Below, piece after piece: positions 46,613-58,500 of a stretch of DNA of 64,000 nucleotides; within the stretch, counting starts at the first letter, position 1, and each line of letters opens with the position of its first letter. The notes under the pieces were generated by a model. That model saw nothing but the letters and a program-made list of their open reading frames with translations, was not told the origin of the DNA and did no database searches. This stretch comes from Gnetum montanum (taxonomy: Eukaryota > Streptophyta > Gnetopsida > Gnetales > Gnetaceae), in NCBI GenBank assembly GCA_015680685.1, contig MNCI01008335.1, positions 1,020,204 through 1,084,203 of the forward strand. Direction: 5' to 3'. The position numbers and the translations under genes were made by a program.

Positions 46613-47440
46613 TGATGAGCTGCGATATGACATCTGCCACGTGATATCACGTATGCGATATCGTGTCTTGCCTCATCTTCTATAAATAAGAGGCAGCGCC
46701 CTTTGTTCCCGATAGTTAGACTTAGACCCTTAGCCAAACTCTTGCAGTTTTACCATTCCAAAGTTAGAATAATTTCTGTGTACCCACAATAGGAGTCATA
46801 GAGTGAATGGATCTTTATTCGAGAAAATTGTACCTGAGCACACATTTGTGTACGGCAATAAAGATAAAATTTATGATAAACCTTGTAGCATATGGACTAA
46901 ATTAATTATTAATTAATTATTATTGAATGTTTAATGCTTTTCTAGTTAATTAATTTCTCTCTCAACCCTTGATCCTCTTAGTTAAGTGCACTCAGTACGA
47001 CCGCTTCGAGCATGCGTATAGTGCTTGGAACCCAATAACGATTAGCGTTTGGTAATCCTAGCAGCGTTGCACTAGTCCAGGATGTGTACGGTAAGTGAGA
47101 ATGGATACTGGTGTTAGGACAATTAGAACTTAGTTAATAAATAGTTAAACAATTAGAACTTAGTTAATAAATAGTTAAAGTAAGTTAGTCACTTAGTTCT
47201 CTTTCCCTTTCCCTTATTAGCATAAGACACCAAAAAGATAAAAGTTATAAAAATCATATACCTCAAGCTTACTTAACCATACAACCGTGACAATACAAGT
47301 AAGTTTGGGAAGACAATGATTGATTAACCTTGAGTGTTCCATTAAGGTGTGTAAGCACTTAGTCCTTGGAGTTCGACTGGATCATGCATGAAATGCTTGT
47401 ATTCGTATGGTTGAGTGTAGGGGTACCTCGCCACTCATCA
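46613..47440 (+). repeat. 3' LTR of TE-E
   Basis: It is 828 bases, complete, ending CACTCATCA. It is longer than the reconstructed 5' LTR (796), chiefly because of a tandem duplication of about 32 bases (CAATTAGAACTTAGTTAATA repeated at about 47,118-47,180). Several GATATCG palindromes have decayed to GATATGA or GATATCA. Confidence 0.95.
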
Positions 47441-47445
47441 CCAAG

Positions 47446-47973
47446 CGTATGTCATTGGGCATACCAAACGATACACTGCTAGGCTACCAAGTAATTATAC
47501 TTAAGCACTCGCAATTAGTCATACTCATTCTACTTAATGATAGGAATAATAAAGAGCAATAAATGAAAACATTAACTAAGGAAAATAGTAAACATTTAAG
47601 CAATTAAAAGTAATAATAAATCTAAGTGAATGCTGCAATGATGAAAGTAATCTTGATCTTTATTGCCAGTCATGTAATGTGTCCAAGTTCATTGCACTCG
47701 AATAAGGATGTCATACAATCACATAATATCACACTACGGGCATGCACTAGGAATTAATAGAACTTGAAATCAAAAAGCTATGAATCTATTCTATCTCCCT
47801 ATGCTATTTGCTACCTCCCAACCGTGCACCCAAGTGTGGTATTTATAGGCTCACATGGAAGGGACGATATCAGATGTCTAACATTGGAGGTTGTGCTCTG
47901 ATATTAGCTACCTAACATCTTAGCCTCGATATCGAATACTTGATATTGTGGCCCTACAAAACATGACTCATCA
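47446..47973 (-). repeat. TE-D 3' LTR, right part
   Basis: It continues the LTR from 34,393. On the minus strand it has a TATA-like CTATAAATAC (about 47,840), and upstream a module with worn GATATC palindromes (47,870-47,955). It begins TGATGAGTC at 47,973. Confidence 0.85.
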
Positions 47974-47986
47974 TGGCCCCATGACT
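47974..47986 (-). other. Polypurine tract of TE-D
   Basis: The minus strand reads AGTCATGGGGCCA directly before the LTR start. It shows that this is the 3' LTR and that the body of TE-D lies to the right. Confidence 0.8.
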
Positions 47987-48630
47987 AAATGAAAGCTCGT
48001 CCTTGAGTTAAAGAAAATGTGGAACAAGTTCTTTTACAAAAAATTGGGAAGGTACGAGATTATTGATTGACTTAAATAAACATACAAATTGACTTTTTCA
48101 TGCTGTAGTGGTGTTTTACAAAAAAATATGGACACAACATGACAAGACACAAAATTGGGAAAGCTCATGTAGTTCTCAGAGGTGGTGGCTCTTCCATTGG
48201 TCGCTTCCCTTTGTCGTGAGGCTTTTGGAATTTATAGCCATTTAGGAGCACTTGCAACTTTTCCTCCTCCATTCTTGGATCATGTACCATCCAAGTTGAT
48301 GAGTTGATGTATGCTAGAACTGGTACATCCCATGGGCATGATAGCTATGGAAACATTTTATTTGCTTTCACATACCAAGTTGCAAACTATCGTCATTCCT
48401 CCTTGAAGGCCCTGGCGTTTTCTTTTAATTCCTGATGATCTATTAATCTTTTAGTCAAGTCTTAGGCTACATCTCTCTACTCGTGGTAGGGAGCCTTTAT
48501 TGTTTGTAGTTCTAAATTTACCATGTGGAGCTTCTATAGAGCATCTTTGCAAACACTTTTTCATATAGCACATAAGTGATTGCTACTTGCTACTCTAGTT
48601 CATTTCTGGGTTTACTTGCTATTACCATGG
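47987..48630 (-). pseudogene. TE-D ORF3, C-terminal part, and 3' end
   Basis: The minus-strand sequence parallels the ORF3 C-terminal region of TE-F (about 49,750-50,340). For example, the plus strand shares ACCAAGTTGCAAACT (about 48,379) with ACCAGGTTGCAAATT in TE-F (about 50,051). It has no intact frame. It joins 61,884 once TE-F is removed. Confidence 0.6.
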
Positions 48631-49543
48631 TGATGAGCAGCTAGGTATCCCTACGCCCAACCATATGAATCACGAGTGTTCATGTGCAACTTGGTTGAAA
48701 TTTGCAGACTGTAAGTAGTTAACATACACCAAACTTATAACCAGTGAAACCTTTGGTTAGAATGATTGTTGTCATCCTAATCTCACTTGTGAAGTTCTGT
48801 TTATGTTGGTTAAGTGAGATTAAGGGTAATAATTTTTATATCTTTTTAATTATCTTTTCAACGACTAATTATCTTGGAAAATGAGGATAAAATATTAATT
48901 AATCTAAAATTGTCTTAATCTAAATCTTAACTAATCCTAACATAAGTATCCGGTCTCATCTTCTGAGCACGTTCTGAGCATCTCCTAACACTTCTAGGTT
49001 ACCAGACGTTAAGCGTCACTGGGCTTACCAAGTGTTTGGATTACGTTTGAGATGGTTGTACTTATGGCCGTAGCGAACTACAAATGAACAATAGTGATTG
49101 AAATTATAATAACGAAAACTTAAGTGATTAACAAGTAACTAATAAAGCATAAACATATTAAACTATTAAATGCATAAAGTAACTAAGCCCAAATGCTGTA
49201 AGGATTGCTTGAATAGTTCGTCTTTATTGCCATCATGCCAATGGGCTCAGATACATCAACGCTTGAATAAAGAGCCGATTACTTTTCTTACACCTGCTGC
49301 AGGCACTTGGAAAATATTCTATCTCTTGCGGGAATAAACTGTAAGAGCTTCGCTGCAACTACTCAAAAGATGCCTAAATGAGGCAGAAGGCCCTCTTATT
49401 TATAGGTTGGGATAAGTGGCTGCGTAAATGGGGCCAAGTCGATGCAAGGTGGCTACATTGACGGGCTCGCGTTGACATCACCCCATATACGCGGCCCCAT
49501 ATACGTGGCCCAGTCGACGCATTGACTAAATGACACTTCATCA
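48631..49543 (-). repeat. 3' LTR of TE-F
   Basis: It is 913 bases and starts TGATGAAGTG on the minus strand. The TATA box CTATAAATAAGAGG (49,392-49,405) is the same as in TE-B and TE-E. Upstream, however, the module is rich in GGCC, GTCGAC and GTATAC motifs (49,430-49,525) instead of GATATC palindromes. Confidence 0.93.
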
Positions 49544-49556
49544 TATCCCCACGGCT
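49544..49556 (-). other. Polypurine tract of TE-F
   Basis: The minus strand reads AGCCGTGGGGATA directly before the LTR. It is one of three such motifs, with 52,849-52,861 and 54,694-54,707. Confidence 0.8.
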
Positions 49557-49699
49557 GAGAAAAAACTCATCCTTGAGTTACTTTATAATTTGGAAGGTAT
49601 GGATTCTTATTTACAACACACATAATTTAAACACATACATGTCACACACATGACACAACATGAATTTACCAAGTGCCCAAGTTACAAAGGGGGACAAAT

Positions 49700-52643
49700 T
49701 ACAAAAATGGTGGTGTTCAGAGACAAAATTGAACACCTCGCTGGTCCTGGAGCCTCTTCTGTGTAGGATGATGCACAAAATTGCTGGAGAAGATCACACC
49801 GTCCCTGGGGGCAGTGGTTCTGATAGACCTTCTCCAGCCTTTGGCCCATGCGTTGGTGGTGGCACGGATGTCGGTAACCCTGCGGCAACTACAACTTCTG
49901 GAGGTAGTAGGAAAGCCTCCAAGAGAGCCCTCATTTTTTCTTGTTTGCTTCTGGAGTCGTTCACGCTCCAGGAAGCTTCTCCAATGTGTGTTGGGACTGG
50001 AACTTCCCACAGGTAAGGCAGCGCCTGAATGAGTTCTTTTAAATTGACAAACCAGGTTGCAAATTGTTTGTGTTCGATGTCAAATGCTCGGATTGATGCT
50101 TGGAACTACTGGTAGTCATTCATTCTTCGGGCCAGGTCCTCTGCGACTGTATGTTGTCCTTTAAAGCTTGGGTGGAGGACCTCGAGTTCTCCGTTTGCTA
50201 TTACCAGCTTTTGTTTAGGTTCTTTGTGTGCTTGGAACTCACCCTCGTATAAGGAATACGAGGCGGCCACTTGCTTTTCTAACTCTGACCACGATCTCCC
50301 AACTGTGAGCATAGCTAGGTTTGCATATCGAAGGTTGGCCAGCTCCATGTATTCTGTCATTTCCTCAATTTGTAGCTCCTTTAGGCAGATTTCTACTGTG
50401 TTGTAGGTGTTCAACCCATCAAAGATGGAGTGCCATACATCGATTCCCTCTTGGAGCTGCTGGAGCACTTGGTTCATCTTGGCTTTAGCAACCTGAATGT
50501 GCTTCTCATTGACCTCCTTCTACAATCCCACTTGGTCCCTGTAGTGATTTTTGACTTTTTCAAATTTCAGGGCCTCGTTCTTCCAAGCGGCAATTTCGAT
50601 TGTAGACTTCTGTTGCAATGCCTGAACCTCCTCCATTGATAGATTTCTATTTTCATGTGCCAACCTTCTTATGTTCATGTTCACCTTGGCTAGCTCCTCC
50701 TGCTGTTGGTGGATGAAATCCTTCATGTGTTCATTCTTTGCACCAACATTGTGTAGGTGATGAAATTCTACGGTTAGCTACATGTTCTCCTGGCGAACCT
50801 CCATGAAGTCCTTCTCTAAGTGATATGCTCAGGCGTATGCTATGTACTTGTCGAGGATCGCCGTCTTCCAAACATCCTTAACAACTTGAAGTTTAAGATG
50901 AAGCTATTAAAAAGCTTCATCTTTGGTGATTTCGTGTTTGAGGATGGCTGGATCGGCAAGCTGGGCTCTTAATTGGGCTACCTCAATTGCCAAGCGTTGA
51001 AAAGAGGCTTGAGTAGCTTCTAGTTGCTCCTCCAAAACAAGGCTCTTTCCCCTTGCTGATAGAAGCTCTAACTGGGTTGTAGTAATGTTGTTCGGAAGTT
51101 CAAAGATATTCGGAAGCGGTTGCCCGATTCTCACCAGTCGATCCAACAATTCTTCATGTTGGGCTACATCAATCTTGCTACATGAAGTTTCGGCAGATAC
51201 CTGTACATCTTGTAGTCCATGAATTTTTTGTACAGGTGTTGCCGGTGCATTCAGAACCGTAGCGATTATATCAGAAACTACTTCAGCCGCAACTTCCTAT
51301 CCATAGTGCTGCATCACCAGGACCATCACCTATTCACCATCCTTCAAGCGTACTGAGAAGGTAGTAGCATTTCTTGAGATTTCAAGGAATAACTGTTGAG
51401 TTGTGGTTGATACATCTCGGATGCTTGAATTTGTTCTGGTTGGAATTGGTGCTCGGGTGGCAGAGAATATTGGCCTTGCCCTTTCAAGCAAGCTAACTGA
51501 TTGAGCCACTTGCTCTAGGTGGCTCATGTCAGGGTGATAGACTGAAGTATCCTCTCCTCCACTAGTCCTGCCGAATTGCTCTTGCTGGCTCAAGAGCATT
51601 TCTCGGATCTCGTGGATGTATTCTGCTGTGTTTTGCGAGCTCAGCTATGTTGTTTGTGCAAGTGGTGGAGGTGGTTTCTGCTCTTCCTCTATCTGTGTGG
51701 CGGCAGGCATTTTATCTTTCATCATTTCTCACCACGAGGAAATTGGGGCACACCAGATGATATCATTAGAGTATCATGCTATCCTTGCCCGTTTGCATAA
51801 CTTTCGGATTAGACAGGGAAAGGGGAGAGCTCGTCTTCCACGTTTGTTCTCAGTGAACCTTTTTTCAATCTCTAGAAATAATAATTATGGAAGACTCATG
51901 GGAAATTTTTCACTCAAGGTGGCACACGCACGAGCGGAGAAGGCTATGATTTTGCTAGGTCTTACCATTGGATTCAAATGGTAAGACACTATCTTGGAGT
52001 ATACTCTCTCCACCATGGTCAAGGAGTCAAATTCCTTGTGCTCTACCTCGTAGCACCATTGGATCCATTGCGCCTTTACCTCTAGATCGACCTGTTTTGG
52101 AATTTCTGCCACATTTGCCCCAATTTTGGGCAATCCCAGAGCTTGCGCTATTGCTTTTGAAGAGTAAGAGACATAAATGTCTTTGATTCTTACTCTTGAC
52201 CCTGGTTGTCGATTCATCCAGAAGAGATAAGTTTCTCCTAAGTATCATTCACCACTGGTTATGATGATTAGCCACATCAGAGAGTTCTGCAATTAGAGCT
52301 TCACATCTTTTGGTGCGTTCTTGAGGAATGGTCCAAAATTTAGCTCTTGGAGGACCGTCCGTTGCACCTCGCATGGCGTGATAGCATCAAGGCAAGCTTG
52401 GGTTAAGGTGACCTCAAGCCATGGTGCTATCCCAGGAGTCTCATCCCTGAGCGATTGCTCGCTAGGAATCTCCTCTTCGAGAATTTGATGAATAGATTCC
52501 ACGTTAGGTCTTTTGTGGAAGGGCCCAGTTGCATGGGATCCCTCCACATACTCTAGCGATTGCACACCACGTCCCCTTCCCATGCATGGATGCTTGTCCC
52601 TTGGTTGAGACGGTCCTTCATCCCTTGGGTGCTTGGGTTTGGG
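49700..52643 (-). pseudogene. TE-F ORF3: coiled-coil protein in the env position
   Basis: A broken but long coding region runs on the same strand as gag-pol, between the second and third polypurine motifs. It starts near 52,643 (MAPKPKHPRDEG, a basic Pro-rich N-terminus). Next is a domain with SSKAIAQALGLPKIG (about 52,150) and IVSYHLNPMVRPSK (about 51,970). It resembles the plant mobile domain found in Athila ORF proteins, where a FSPEAINEFYGLP-type and a HNLLPT-type phrase occur. Most of the remainder is rich in Glu, Gln, Leu and Lys with heptad-like spacing (51,149-50,907, 50,726-50,520, 50,477-50,106), predicting long coiled coils. No signal peptide or membrane segment of a viral envelope is apparent. 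Stops and frameshifts make it a pseudogene. TE-D carries a related copy. The function is unknown. Confidence 0.7.
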
Positions 52644-54660
52644 TGCCATATGCAATAAAACATAACTGTCTGTTAGACTGTTCATAAGTAGTTTAAGATG
52701 GTCCATATATACTTTCTCAGTTTGACCAAGTTATGTTAATGGCACAAGCACATCGTTAAGTTTCCCGGAGCGTTAAATTAGGGGTTAGGGTCAAAGTTTT
52801 CGTAATTAAAAAACTAACTAATTAATTAATTAATTACACAAAGGCACCACCCCCCACGACTAAGAGCATACCTCCGATTGCGTAAAAAGGGCAAGGACAA
52901 GTTGATGTGGATACACGATGGAATGTAGGTGCGTTGGGAAGGGTTAGGCAAAAAAAGGTAAAAACTCCCCTCAATTTGATCTCTAAATGATGAAAAATAC
53001 AAAGCGCAGCAGGTGTATATATAGGGGTTGGGGGCTGCGTTAATGGAGCCGTGTATACGTAGCACTGTTCACCCATGGACTAGCGTTGACCAACCCATAA
53101 AACACCTGAAATGATGAATTTGAAAATCCAAATTGAGGCGGTTGAAGCATAGAAAAGGCCCAATCATGGCTAAGGACATGAGGAAGGGAATGGAGTGCAG
53201 AAAAGAGACAAAATTGGAGAATGGAATGGAAAAATAACTCTACAAGGACGAAATCGAACAATGGGACACTGAAACCAGTCAACCAAGAAATCCAAAGGAT
53301 GGGAGGCTTAATAGGTAGAACTAGGAGTAAGCAGGTGGGTCGTCCCCATAGCAGGCGATAGCCTTTGTAGCCCCTGCATACCCTTGACACCAGGGTCCGT
53401 GGGCTCGGGTGTCAAGAATTGGTGTTGGCCAGTTAAGACTCCAAACCAAGAGAACCCTCCAAGGCATGAGAGACCTACAGAAAACACGACGAACAGACAA
53501 AACATAAAAAGGGTAGTGAGGTGAGTACGGAGAGAAGTGGAAATAGAGGAAGAGGAGAGAATGGAAATTCCGAATGTTGGCCACATGAAATCCTATATGC
53601 GATCATGGTTAAATGACCCGGTAGAACCTTCCTAAGGTCAGACCCAAAACCATCCGTAGTCAGTGACATCACAGCAATAAACGAAGTCCCGATCATCCCC
53701 CAAGAAAACAAGAATGACCCCACAAAGAACCACCACTCCAGGAAACGTGAAAAGAAGGAAGTGAAATGGAACAAAGTTAGAGGGGACCAAGGAAGTCCCA
53801 TAACTAGTGCATGTGACCCATGAGAGGTGGTCTAAGGGATGTGCTTTGAATTCCTCTGCGATTTTTTTTTCTTTTCTTTTGTGCGAGGGAACCACACCAT
53901 GCGAAGGCCCATGTGTGGTTGCATGCATCCGACCAAGGGGTGTGCTTTGAATCCTCATTTTATTTGTTTATTTTGTTTTTGTTTTTATTTTTTTTGTGAA
54001 TTTTGGACATTTTTTAGTGAGGACCACACCATGCAAGGTCGAACTGCCCAGAAGCTTCCGTGGAGAGAGACCTAGAGTGGGAGGAAATCCGTGAGGACAC
54101 ACCAGCAACCCGGAGAACAGAATAGAACAACAAATAAAGCATTCCCCTTGAAGTCACACCTGATTCAAACCATTGGGTCATCCCTCAGTCTAGGAACTAC
54201 ACAAGTCACACATTAATTAAAATGTTTTTAAGTGAAGGGGTTACATGTTCACAACAAAAGGAAAACCAGGGAATGGTGAATGGGCAAATGACATGGACTC
54301 ACTGCCTAGTTTATGAAGTGAAAATAATGTAAAATCCAAGGGCAACCATGTAATGGAGGGAGCCAGATAATGAGGAAGACTATTATAGTACCGATCATAA
54401 TGAAAATTGACTATGCTGAACGTCTGAAGACAATATGATGACGTCTGCCATTACGTGAAAAAAATAGATAGGTACAAAAAACGAAAAATAATTAAAGAAA
54501 ATTAAAAGAGGTGCAAAGAATGTGCAAATGTATGAATGATGGTGAAAGACAAAAAAGTGTAAAACAATAAGTGTAAAATAAAAATTGTAAAGAAAAAAGC
54601 GATAAAAAAAAGAAGTGTAAAACAAAAAATTGTAAAATAAAAAAATGATAAAACGGTGAG
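52644..54660 (-). other. TE-F spacer between integrase and ORF3
   Basis: It aligns with the post-integrase regions of TE-B, TE-E and TE-H, including a worn GGTGGTTCTTTGTGGGG block at about 53,730. The second polypurine motif is at 52,849-52,861. No intact gene is present. Confidence 0.6.
53831..54040. repeat. Direct duplication of about 105 bp in the TE-F spacer
   Basis: GATGTGCTTTGAATTCC...ACCACACCATGCGAAGGC (53,838-53,908) is followed by GGTGTGCTTTGAATCC...ACCACACCATGCAAGGTC (53,940-54,040). TE-B and TE-E have a single copy of this block. Confidence 0.75.
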
Positions 54661-55930
54661 GGGAGTAGGGAAGTGGATCAGCAGGGATGATGGTCTCCCC
54701 CATGATTGGGTAGAAAGGAGAAGACACAGAAAAGGAAACGTGGGTGACCGGTTGATGACGAGGCAGTGGCACTAGTTGTGTGGAGCTCATGGAAAGGTTT
54801 TAGTTGTTGGCGATTAACTAACTGTGCTCTGGTGGAATCCCCTGGTTTGTGGATGAGCAAGGCCCCGGATGGGAAGGTTTCAAAGAAAATATAAGGTCCA
54901 TCCCATAGTGTCTAAAACTTTGTCGGTTGGGATACATGTGAGGGGTTCCAATACAATACCTTGTCTCCACATCTAAATGTGACCTTCCGAATCCTAAGAT
55001 CATGTCGTTTATTGTTATAGGCCTTGTGGGTTTCATTTGAAAATAGGGCCACTAGTTGGTTCTCATCTAGCACACTTAAATTGATTAATCGTTCACATTG
55101 TGCTAGTGGTAGGTCAAGGCCGAGGTCACTGGCTGTGGATAGTATCTAGAATTCTACTTGGATTGGAAGTGTTGACAACTTTTCGTACACTAACTCATAG
55201 GGATAATATCCTACATGAAGTTTGCAAGTGGAGCGATAGGCCCATAGGGCATCGTTGAGCTTGGTACTCCAATCCCTCCTATATTTGCTAATGGTTCAGG
55301 TAAGGATCTTGGTGATCTCCCTATTACTGACTTTGGCCTACTTGTTGGCTTGGGGGTGATAGGGTGCTAGAAATTTGTGTGTTACCCCTAAGCATTGCAT
55401 GAGTTTTTGAAAAGTGACACCCGTGAAGTGAGTCCCATTGTCAGAAATGAGTGCACGTGGCACTCCAAACCTGGTAACGATTTATTGTTGGACAAATCGT
55501 GCGGCGGTGTTGGAAGAACAGTCGATGACGGTTGCTGCTTCTACCCACTTTATACAGTAGTCCACCGCCATGATGATGTATGCCTTTCCGTTTTACAAGG
55601 GGGTGATGGACCCCATGAAATCGATACCCCAGATGTTGAAGGGCTCTAGTGGTTGGATCCACTATTGAGGTCCCTCCAACCATGCCGACATCCCACCATT
55701 CCTCTGGCATCGTTTGCAGGAGCGGGTGAACCATTGTGCATCCTTGAAAAGTGTAGGCCAGTAATACCTTGCAAGGAATATTTTAATGGTCGTTCGACGT
55801 CCATCATAGTGGCCCCCACAAGGGCCCTTGTGAGCATCTTGGAGGACACATAGTGTATCATCATCAAGGACACACCATCAAACCAAGCTGTTTGTGCACA
55901 CCTTGTAGAGGTGGTTGTTGATTTCCATGA
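54661..55930 (-). pseudogene. TE-F integrase
   Basis: The minus-strand HHCC region is near 55,850-55,690 (CKRCQRNGG). WGIDFMG (about 55,630) and SDNGTHF (about 55,445) are intact. At the third catalytic site the sequence reads ANKQAKVSNRE with an in-frame TAG, where TE-E has GQAEV, so the catalytic Glu is Lys. The C-terminal G-P-Y module is TLWDGPYIFFETFPSG (about 54,905), and the tail ends NHGGDHHPC. Several TAG/TAA stops are present. Confidence 0.88.
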
Positions 55931-55999
55931 AACACTTGGCCTTATGGAGAAACTATTATTTCTATCGATGGTTTCATGTCTTTGGAAGCTCTTGGGTCA

Positions 56000-57610
56000 T
56001 AAGGTAGGTGAGGATGCGGTTGAACCAAGGGGATTCCTTGGGTGCTTGAGGATCAACGACGCCTGTGAAGAGGAGTTCATATGGAAACTATCAGATAAGG
56101 GCTCCTCCTCTTCTGTGTCATCCCATCGTAACCGAGATAAGTGGTCAGCAACCACATTCTTGGTGCCCTTTCTGTCTACCATGGTAAGATAAAACTCTTG
56201 AAGAATCACTAGCCACCAGATTATGCAGGGGCTCACCGTTGGTTTGTTCATCAGGAACCAAATAACACTATGGTGAGTGTGCACAAACACCTCGTATCTG
56301 AGCACATAGTGTCGAAATTTGTCTAATGCAAACACCACTGCCATCAATTCTTTCTTGGTGGTGGTATAGATCAACTGTGCACCCACAATGCTACGGTTTG
56401 CACAGTGGATATAATATGGACGTTTCTGATCGTCACACTATGTAAGCATAGCTCCCAAGGCGTAGTTGGAGGCATCCATCATAATGTGAAAGGGTTTGGA
56501 CCAATCAAGTGCCCGTAGAATCGGAGCTTCTACAAGTTTCTGTTTTAGTGCTTGGAATGCAGACGCACATTCCTTGGTCCAAATGAACGAAGCGTCCTTC
56601 TTTGTAAGTTCTACCAACTGCCTAGCTATCTTCGAGAAGTGCTCTATGAAACGCAGGTAGTAAACAGTGTGTCCAAGGAATGACCGAACATATTTGACAA
56701 TACTTGGTTGCTGGGTTATTCCTTGGATGACCTTGATCTTTTCAGGGTCTACGCTGATCCCTGTTGATGAGATGTGATGCCCTAGCACAATGCCCTCTTG
56801 GACCATCAAATGGCTCTTTTTCCAATTGAGCTGTAGATTGGTGTCTACACACCTCTTTAGAACCTCCTCTAGACAGTCTAAGGCTTACTCGAAGACTTCT
56901 ACACCATTGTCGATTTGTTGCTGGAAGATGCTTAGGACGAGGCGTTGGAACATCGCAGGCACATTGCACAGGCAAAAGGGCATCTTCTTATATGTAAAAG
57001 TCCCCCATGAACTTGTGAAGGTAGTTTTGACCTAGTCCTCTGGTGCTATTTGGATTTGGTTATAACCACTATAACCATCCAAAAAACTGTAATATCAGTG
57101 TCCTGAGATGGTGTCCAACACCTTGTCCACAAATGGAAGTGGGAAGTGGTCCTTGAAGGTTGCCATGTTGAGTATCCAGAAATCAATGTAGACCCTCCAC
57201 TTGCCACCTTTCTTGGGTATGATAACGAGTGGACTAACCCATTCGCTATCGACGACAGAATAGATGAATCCCACCTTAAGAAATTGTTCAATTTCATCTT
57301 TTATGATCTGCTTCAATTTGGGATTCAACCATCTTTGTGGCTGTCGTCGTGGCTTTATGGAAGGGTCAAGATAGATTTGGTGCTGGTAGACCCGAGGATC
57401 AACTCCAGTCAACTTAGGATATGACCATGCAAATGTAGCAACCCATTTGTTTACCATCCCCAGCAACCTCTTCTTTAGTTCTGGAGCAAGAGTGGCATTA
57501 ATGATTACTGGCTTTCCATTTTGCAAAAATGCATATTCCAAGTGAGTCGATAAAGACTTTAGCTCCAGGGGCTCTTATTTGAAGCTTTCAGGGATTTGTA
57601 GTGTACCCCA
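56000..57610 (-). pseudogene. TE-F reverse transcriptase and RNaseH, catalytic motif deleted
   Basis: The RT fingers open near 57,541 and continue with GKWRVYIDFWILNMATFKDH (about 57,205). At 56,888-56,897 the sequence passes from GVEVF straight to the region after the active site. About 33 bases that encode MDDFSTYG and its neighbours in TE-E and TE-H are missing, in frame. The connection and RNaseH follow with LGHHISSTGISVDP (about 56,780), DASNYALGAML (about 56,470), TTKKELMAVVFALDKFRHY (about 56,350) and VVADHLSRL (about 56,145). It cannot have supported reverse transcription in its present form. Confidence 0.92.
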
Positions 57611-57849
57611 GTCATCTTGGTCATCAACAGTGGAAACCTATTGATGAATCTCCTCCATCTCATCCATGCTGTCAACATAGGCTTGCACTAGCTCCTCATA
57701 CGGTTCCATGCACAATGTGCTGCTATTAGGATCAGTTGTCAGCCACTGGGTGCCCTCTTGGTTAGTGGTTGCTGTGTATAGGCACTATTGAATAGGTGAT
57801 TCCTTGGTATAGAAACTACATGCCTGAATGGATATTCACTTAGAGGACC

Positions 57850-58500
57850 ATAACTACTGCACACAATTGCACCTTGAGTCACTGTACACAATGCATGGAA
57901 CTCTTTTCTTCTTGACCTTCTCGAAAGGATTTTCCTTTGAAATTTCTAGGGATAGATCTCGGAGTCCTAGTCGTGCATCCACCGTGCTTAGCCAGGCTCT
58001 TCCCATGATGATTGGGAAGTTCCCTTTATAGTTCTCTACACGGATGATAAGGAAATCGGTAGGATAGGACCACCTATAAACGGTGGTCATAATGTTCTCC
58101 ACCAGATCCAAGGGAACGGTGATGCACTGGTTTGCTAACTCGAGCTGGATGTTGCTCTTCTTTAGCGGGGACAGGTTCTAGTTCTTGTACATATCATGAG
58201 AGATCAAATTAACCCCTGACCCTGAGTTCAAAAGAGCTTTGCACGGCTCGTTCCTAGCCACCTGAAGATAGATTAGGGGGCTTCATGGATCTGTCAATTT
58301 CTGGGGAAGAGAACCTGCTTTGATCCAGTCGGTCATGACATGTGTGAGCATGACCGTCTGGATGTTGGAGTGCAGTGGAGTAGAGAACTGCTCAGGTGGT
58401 ATGATGTTGGAGGCGTTGGTAGGTTCGAAGGCACTGGCCACAGGCATAGGTGAGGGTGTGTTCTAATTATTGGGCTGGAAAAAGGGATGTTTGTGTTGTT
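57850..58500 (-). pseudogene. TE-F aspartic protease region
   Basis: ARNEPCKALLNSGSGVNLISHDM (abridged core LLNSGSG at about 58,220-58,240) stands where TE-B has LLDLGSG. The catalytic Asp is Asn. A downstream IIMGRAWLSTVDARLGLRDL stretch (about 58,010) is intact and has the usual spacing. It lies in one frame with gag (from 59,824) and RT (to 56,386). Confidence 0.82.

Larger units (their letters stand above)
34394..47440 (+). mobile_element. TE-E: nearly complete Athila/Tat-like element inside the TE-D LTR
   Basis: It is flanked by CCAAG (34,389-34,393 and 47,441-47,445). It has both LTRs, PBS, gag-AP-RT-RNaseH-INT, three polypurine motifs and the intron-like block, but no long ORF3. Excluding the 3.1 kb insert in its 5' LTR it is about 9.9 kb. 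It keeps the RT, RNaseH and integrase catalytic motifs, but the frame has many stops and at least three frameshifts. It serves as the best reference copy for judging what TE-B and TE-F have lost. Confidence 0.95.

Noticed and set aside
49660-50032. Plus-strand frames at the 3' end of TE-F as an antisense gene
   Set aside because: They mirror the ORF3 coding remains on the minus strand and show no conservation with TE-D in that frame.
49700-52643. A retroviral-type envelope gene
   Set aside because: No signal peptide, no membrane anchor and no Cys-rich surface domain are visible; coiled-coil and mobile-domain-like features fit better.
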